The translations under genes and the position numbers were made by a program. Below, piece after piece: positions 58,501 through 64,000 of a stretch of 64,000 nt of DNA. How positions within the stretch are numbered: position 1 is the first letter of the stretch; every line of letters begins with the position of its first letter. The stretch lies in NCBI GenBank assembly GCA_002794785.1, contig NBBA01000001.1, positions 868,001 through 932,000 of the forward strand, written 5' to 3'. Under the pieces are notes generated by a model. That model searched no databases. It was not told where the DNA came from and worked only from the letters and a program-made list of their open reading frames with translations. The stretch is from Coniferiporia sulphurascens. Lineage: Eukaryota; Basidiomycota; Agaricomycetes; Hymenochaetales; Hymenochaetaceae.

Positions 58501-59288
58501 GCACCCAATCAGTTCGAAAAGGACGCATCAAGAGAGTATTTTCGGACTACTTCCGGATGATTTTGGTACTATATTAACTGAGCGTCATAATCTGGCTGAA
58601 GGCTACGCGTTCGGCCGTTAATATGATCGAGCCCGCTCCTGTAACTCGGCCAACAGCTCCCTTTATTTTTAAGGTACTATGTGCCAGTCAGCTTACGCTT
58701 GCGAGCGGCGAGTAGCCAAATTACCGACTTCTTTTACTTACATGTAAGATGTTGAAGTCAAGCAACTAAAGTCAGCGAGAAAATTTGATTCAAAAGGCAT
58801 ATTGCACAAGCGAGGATCGATGGACAAGCTCTGGCGTTAAGTTCAGCAGTGATCAAGGTAGTTGGTTATAAATGCGAATATGCGAGTTTGTTTCAATTAA
58901 TGTAAAATTTCAAAGCAATAGCCCACCCGTATGGCAGGGCAACGTACAATAAACTATCAAAGATATGTAGCAGTTTTTCTAGAACCTGACCGGCCCACAT
59001 TAAATCTGGCTCCAATAAACCCGCTTTCTACTGAGAACAAGTGGCCCACATTTTCTTTAGCCTTACCAGAGTCACTCTAGTAGATTGCTCTAGGTTCTGC
59101 GATAACCCCTTTTTTGAATATAGGTACATGCAAGGAAATATTATATTTTACCAAGGAAAAGTGCGTGTTGTGTGTGTTGCAGAGGCAAAATATGAAATTT
59201 TTGTAAAAGGGGTCACGATATTGTCTCCTTTTCGAAATTTTTTTACGGTGCGTGAAGCGATGCTTCAATGATTTAAAGTACATGAATG
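58501..59288. repeat. Flank of modules 2/3, continuous across the 6.5-kb element's target site
   Basis: Matches 49080–49622 and, beyond about 59060, matches 56153–56404. This unbroken stretch is the empty site for the 6.5-kb element. The inverted repeat TGAAGC…GCTTCA is at 59253–59267. Non-coding. Confidence 0.75.
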
Positions 59289-59840
59289 GGGACGTTCAAA
59301 GTAAACACGACTGGTCGTGTTGTCGGCTGCCTTACAACTATGAATATATTTGGTAGTAAAACATTACATCAGTTCGCGCGGATCGTTTCCCTCTCTTTGG
59401 TAGTCTAGAACATAAACTGTACAGTCGGGCGCATATAGTCGCGCCCGAGGCATCCGCGCACCTCAGTCCTTTTGACCTGGGCTGAGGTGAGCGACTTCCA
59501 TTCTTCTCGTAGACGCTCATATATTGACGCCGCATGTAGATCTTTGTACAGGTAGTTAAGCTATCTATAGAGTCCTTTTGACCCGGGCTGAGATCTTTGT
59601 ACAACAACAAAATTCACTGGCATGTACTACTACTAGCAGCTAATTCTTCGCTTACATTACAAGGGGGATTTTTACTTCGGCTAAATAAGCGATTCAAACA
59701 CCCAGGCTTGATTTGGTCTCAGTGACTGCTTGTGACTCGGAGTTAAAATTCAAATGCTTATGTGCTACAGTACACAAATTTCTTTGTAAGGTAGCCGACA
59801 GACACGGTACGACTGGTCGAGTCAGACGAATGAACGTCCC
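59289..59840. mobile_element. MITE-like insert in the promoter of F-box-like copy 12
   Basis: Same position and ends (GGGACGTTCAA / TGAACGTCCC) as 56405–56814 and shared inner blocks (TTTACTTCGGCTAAATAA, AGCGATTCAAAC). It is about 140 bp longer because of extra inner sequence with a repeated CCTTTTGACC(T/C)GGGCTGAG piece. TA follows the right end (59841–59842). It must have been present before modules 2 and 3 separated. Confidence 0.65.
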
Positions 59841-59915
59841 TACTGAGGCAACGAGCTCGCGTCTTACTCACCTCCCTCTACCTGCGCACTCCCTCTACCT
59901 GCGCACTCTCATAAT

Positions 59916-60952
59916 ATGGACAAGTGCCCCGCAGAAGTCGTTACCATCATCTTTGAATACGCGTGCGCCAGTGACCCTGGGAATACGGCGCGCCGGTTGG
60001 GTTTACTTTCTAAATACTTTCGCACGATCACAGAGCCGCTCGAGTTCCGCACCCTCATGATCGCGGGACCGGATCAACTTAGGGGGCTCTGGTTAGGTTG
60101 AAGGGAATACAGGACGCCCAGTCTTCTGAAGCTGTGGTGGTTGGAGCCAGGGTCAACATACAACACCTATTTATCTGCGACTTGAAAATGGAACATGCGC
60201 TGGCAGTAGAAATGGTCTCCGAAAGGCGCGAATCACCTCTTCGCCCTTCCCGCTTTCGTTTCTGGGAAAGATATGAGGGATGTGAGGCTAGTGCATACTA
60301 TCGCGATCACAGCAGGGAATTTTGGGAGTCTTCCTCCGCCCTCGTTCGTAGCGCAAGCGCGACACTCATCACGCTCACTGTACTACGAGGGGCACTACTG
60401 TCAAAAGGAGATACATTTGGCGTTTTATCAGGGGTGCATTTCCCGCACCTTCAATCCCTCACATTAGAGCAAATCAGGTGCCCTGATGGGTTTGGGATAG
60501 GAGCCGATCTCTTCGTGCACCCTATAGCGCCTTCGCTGCAGAGAATCCATCTTATATCACAAGCATATCAAGGCGTGGGGATCGGTGGGTCAAGTCCGTC
60601 ACGAGCACGCCTCCATCCTTTACTCGAAGATATGCATTCCCACTTTGGAGCGTTAACCCATCTGGTGATACGTGGTCTGAGCATAGAGGACGTCGGGACG
60701 TTGATAAATGCGATTTGCGGCACCGTCAATAACTCAGCACCGTCCGTGTCGGCGTGCGTCGAGAATTGTCAGCTCCCCGGGAAGCTGATCTCCGCGGTGC
60801 TACAACTAAGTAGACATCCCATGTTTTCCCGGAAATTTGGAAGTACGACTTTCAAGATGCGGGCGGAAGCCTTCATTAGTAAAGTGAAGGCGCTCCATAT
60901 AGACGGACTTGAGGTGCAGCCTCCGACTCGGCTTTACTCCGAATACCTTTAG
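59916..60952 (+). pseudogene. F-box-like protein, copy 12 (module 3), one-base frameshift
   Basis: Starts MDKCPAEVVTIIFEYACASD and keeps every family block to EVQPPTRLYSEYL at 60952, but lacks one base relative to copy 8 at a G-run (about 60081–60086: AGGGGGCTC versus AGAAGGGCTC). This shifts the frame after GPDQLR; the remaining 284 codons are open in the new frame from 60098. Either a very recent null or a homopolymer sequencing error; if corrected, the product would be about 345 aa. Confidence 0.78.
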
Positions 60953-61093
60953 GTAGAAGGTCGTGTCGGTCTAGATGCTTGAAATCAATGCATAAGCGGC
61001 GATCCGTGGTTTTTTATTCCCTCGATTTGGGTTTCGGTGAACTCAACACTCCAACCTCTACTCTTCGAACTGTAAACATGTCCCGGCAGAACT

Positions 61094-61500
61094 ATGCCGC
61101 CCTTGGACAAATACCCCGCAGAGACCTCGCTCTCACTACCCCGTACGTCCATGTCGATGATCTTGGGAAATTTTTTATTGGCGCACAGCCTGCGTCGAGT
61201 GTTCAAAAACTTCTTCACCTTTCACGGAGCCGAGCCGCTCAAAAAGTTCCATGCGGTTGGAATCACGGGTCCAGCGCAACTCGAAGCGACGCTTTCTAGG
61301 TGCGTAACTCCATGGAGGGCTGTGTCAGAGTGGAAGTCGATGTCCGGCACCATTATTGCGGGTACGAACTCAAGCTCCCCTCTGAGGCGGATATTATAAT
61401 GCAGGAAATGAACGATGGACATGAATTATCTAGACCCTCACCATGTTACGACCACCTTTTATTATAGTTTTTTATGATTGCTCGCCCAGGGCAGATTCGT
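61094..61500 (+). pseudogene. F-box-like pseudogene, copy 13 (module 3 partner)
   Basis: Remnants: LDKYPAE start (about 61103), DDLGK-like piece, HSLRRVFKNFFTFHGAEPL and GITGPAQLEATLSR (about 61255–61300), in several frames. Same place behind copy 12 as copies 9 and 11 behind copies 8 and 10. The following DNA to about 61760 matches the module 1 flank. Confidence 0.7.
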
Positions 61501-62339
61501 TGAATCTACTAATTACCCGAGCACCCAACTCATTAGAGAAGAGCCATTGATAATATTTTTACAATACGCACTCCGATAGTTATGTATTCTGCTGCTTTTA
61601 ATTTGATTCAGTGGGTGCGCGGCATATTGCTTTAGAAGAGTATCAGTACTATAAGCACATTCTTGCGATGCATACGGCTAGTACATATATCAAAACAGTG
61701 TTCTCAAGCGACTCCGCATAATCATAGGTTAATTTAACAGAACTTCATTCAGGCTGAAGGATACGCATCTGGTCATTAATATCGAGAGCCCAATCCTATG
61801 AACTCAGCCAGCAACTTCTTCTACCCACTAGCTATCGTAGGATATAGACTCGACCATGAGCATACATGGAACATTAAGTTTGCAAAAAGCGCTTACAGGT
61901 ATATGCAGGTTCAGTTTACGCAAGCGAGAAGCGGGATGTGCGAAAGTACCATAATTTGTACAATAGTGCCAGTGGAGCCAGACAATTACTATTGTATGCC
62001 CCCTATAACAAAGTCACATTTTCAGACAAAACTTGGGTTTCCGGGCTCCACATCATGGGTATAGGAAGATACCTTCTGGACTGTTGTATGGTATATAAAA
62101 CCTTTTTCAGAGAAATTCAGAGATGTCTCCCATTCGAGACTAATTTTTGTTTTGGAAGTGACTTTGTAAAAGGGGTCATACAATAATAGAGTCAACACTC
62201 TAACAAAGTGTTATTGGTGATAAGATATTAATCAACATTATAATTAATACTAGCTGCTATTATTAATGCTACTAGCCGGCATTAGCATTACAGTAGTACT
62301 ATTCTTTTTTTTCTTCTTTTTCTTGTATTGCAGTACTAC
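61501..62339. other. Decaying 3' flank of module 3
   Basis: Matches module 1 flank in pieces up to about 61760; near 62130–62190 a block with GACTTTGTAAAAGGGGTCAT resembles 59195–59215. No gene is supported. The AT-rich run near 62210–62260 is simple sequence. Confidence 0.45.
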
Positions 62340-62431
62340 GGGTCGGGTCACGGGTCAGCCTAGCTGGGATTCCTGGCCCAGGTCAGGGTTAGGGTCGGGC
62401 AAAAAAAGCCCTGACCCGACCCGACCCGACA
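62340..62431. repeat. G-rich inverted repeat
   Basis: G-tracts on the plus strand (GGGTCGGGTCACGGGTCAG, then GGTCAGGGTTAGGGTCGGGC) face C-tracts (GCCCTGACCCGACCCGAC) across an A7 loop at 62401–62407. It can fold as a hairpin, and the G-tracts could form a quadruplex. It lies in AT-rich DNA just outside the 3' end of the retrotransposon. Contains one TTAGGG, not a telomere array. Confidence 0.65.
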
Positions 62432-62492
62432 ACACCAAACAGAGGTCACGCGACAGTAGTACTGTATTTGCGTTTAAAACGTGATTCGGAAG

Positions 62493-64000
62493 CTTTTTTT
62501 TTTATTTTTTTTTATTTTTAATTCTGCATTTATATACCGCAACATTACTATGTAAAAGACGCGGATATGAGACCTATTGAAGTTACGTGTCGGATGAGAT
62601 TAACAAATTAGAAAAGTTTCTGGTTGTAAATGATTTGGGGGTAGGAAGTTTGTGTTTCGGAAGTAGAAAAGATTACTTTACGGTGGAAAGAAACAAGTGA
62701 TTGGGATTGGGTCATGAGAAGTGAAAGATTTAGTAAATGCGTTGGACGAGTTTAAAAAGGATGCGAGTTTTTGAAGAAATATTTCTTTTGTGAATAAAAT
62801 GTGGTCCGGGGGCAGTATGGTGTTTCCAAAGGCTTGAGTGCGTGCGGATTTAAGAAGAGGACATTGTCATATGATATGATCTCTTGTTTGAATTGGTTCC
62901 CCACAAGGGCACGAAATGAGTTCGGTTGGTACGAACCGTCGATAGTAATCTCCAAAATGACCATGTCCAGTAATTGCATGAAAGATACATGATGATATGT
63001 CTCGGTGGTAGTAGAAACATTTCCAAAAATTGGGAAGTTTGGATGATGGGATTCCTGTTATCATATTGAATGAAGCAGAATCCGATATGTTTTTGGTGTT
63101 TCGAATAAGGTGAGACCAGGATGTTATGGCTCGAAGGTTAATATCTTCTTTTTCGCCTGCGTATGTTTTGAGTAGGAAAGGACGGCCTATTGGTGAGAAA
63201 TGTGTGAGTTTATCGGCGATCTCATTGCCAGGAATGCCAAGGTGACCCGGGGCCCAGTGAAGGTGAATGTGATGGCTAGTGTTAGATGTAAAAGAGTCAG
63301 AAAATTGACGGAAGATTTTGGAAGAACATTGAGCGGCGTGAGGGGATAGGTCAATGATAGTGGGGATACATGATGATGAATCAGAGAAAAAGTGAATGTT
63401 GTTAATATGAGAGGTAGAAAAAATGTGATGTTGTCTGAAAAGAGTGATGCATTTGGTACATTTGGCAAGGGCATACATTTCTGCGTCGAACGAAGAACCA
63501 GAGGGAGAACAATAAAAATGACCAAGGTCAACGATTTGGGAATGATGGTAGATGATGAATGATGAGGTGGTGACGGATTTGTTGTTTTTGTAATTTTTTG
63601 AGCCGTCTGTATATACTAATAAATTGTGAATATTTTTTGATAAAGAATCATGTAAAAGAATAATGCTGTTTTTTGTTATGTTTTTTCGATCGATTGGTGT
63701 AATTCCGGGTTCGAAATGATATGAGAGAGATTTGAAATGATATTGAGAATGATTAGAGGGTAAATGTTGTGAAGGGTGAGTGAGGTATGGATTGATGTGC
63801 TCAGTGCAAGGATTGGCAAGAAAAGTGAGATGATGAAGTTGAGTTTTCGGTTTTGAAGAGGTGGATTTATGATGTGAAGTAATAGGAGGCTTGGAGGTGG
63901 GAAGTCGCGGCCATGAAGGTGGAAGATGATTAAGAAGTTGAGAATTAAGAGGTAGTCTATTGAGACAAAGAGCAGTGGATTGATTATATTTATTGAGGAG
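62493..64000 (-). mobile_element. Non-LTR retrotransposon (LINE), 3' part, truncated by window edge
   Basis: On the minus strand an open frame enters at 64000 and runs through an RNase H domain to 62678, followed by about 160 bp of 3' untranslated sequence and an A-rich tail (T-runs on plus at 62493–62520). The reverse transcriptase part should lie beyond the window. Protein style (NKYNQSTALCLNRLPL upstream of RNase H, CPCGEPIQTRDHI downstream) is that of fungal LINE ORF2 ends. Confidence 0.8.
62678..64000 (-). pseudogene. LINE ORF2 C-terminus with RNase H domain, one in-frame stop
   Basis: RNase H acidic residues are visible: D in VYTDGSKN (about 63605), E in FDAEMYALAK (about 63480), D in FFSDSSSC (about 63385), and D in GIPGNEIADKL (about 63220), with HWAPGHLG before it. 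The frame then reads CPCGEPIQTRDHII and meets TGA at 62867–62869. The same frame continues QCPLLKSARTQAFGN to a TAA at 62678–62680. A CGA to TGA change would explain the stop. The catalytic domain itself is undamaged. Confidence 0.78.

Noticed and set aside
62380..62400. Telomere-like TTAGGG
   Set aside because: Only one unit, inside a G-rich inverted repeat.

Overview
The window looks like nuclear DNA of a mushroom-forming basidiomycete (Agaricomycetes). Genes are cut by many GT–AG introns of about 50–60 bp. The families are typical of that class: a C2/NACHT/WD40 NLR-like protein, an F-box-like multigene family, type B carboxylesterases, a berberine-bridge-type oxidase, and a non-LTR retrotransposon. 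All joins across introns were read by eye, so exon borders are approximate.

Layout. 1–4.04 kb (minus): NLR-like gene ending in near-identical WD40 repeats, cut by the window edge. 6.7–12.3 kb: three F-box-like genes (one with an in-frame stop). 13.0–14.4 kb: a short-chain dehydrogenase (SDR). 15.0–29.2 kb: four carboxylesterase loci plus a scrap of a fifth, made partly by tandem duplication of an SDR-tail + esterase unit and hit by two MITE-like insertions. 29.3–31.8 kb (minus): flavin monooxygenase with an N-terminal NTF2-like part. 32.7–45.3 kb: a small hypothetical protein, three more F-box-like genes, a secreted BBE-like oxidase, a YFH7/uridine-kinase-like P-loop protein and (minus) a flavin-nucleotide oxidase-fold protein with a membrane tail. 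46.6–61.5 kb: an F-box pseudogene, then a module (F-box gene + decayed F-box partner + shared flank) present three times. 62.5–64.0 kb (minus): 3' end of a LINE.

The most unusual object is 49,623–56,152. It interrupts module 1 exactly where module 2 is continuous, so the empty site is visible. It has inverted ends starting CATCAGCAAAA, a probable 2-bp AG target duplication, tandem repeats next to each end (91-bp and 27-bp units) and hairpins. Its interior carries pieces of at least three unrelated host genes (a Ser/Pro/His-rich protein, an FAD amino-acid-oxidase-type gene, a Ser/Thr kinase) and no transposase I can recognise. I read it as a gene-capturing (Pack-type) DNA transposon.

The genes do not form a pathway. 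The window is an accessory, duplication-prone region: an NLR-like sensor, thirteen F-box-like copies all on the plus strand, secreted hydrolases and oxidases, and transposable-element debris that dates the duplications.
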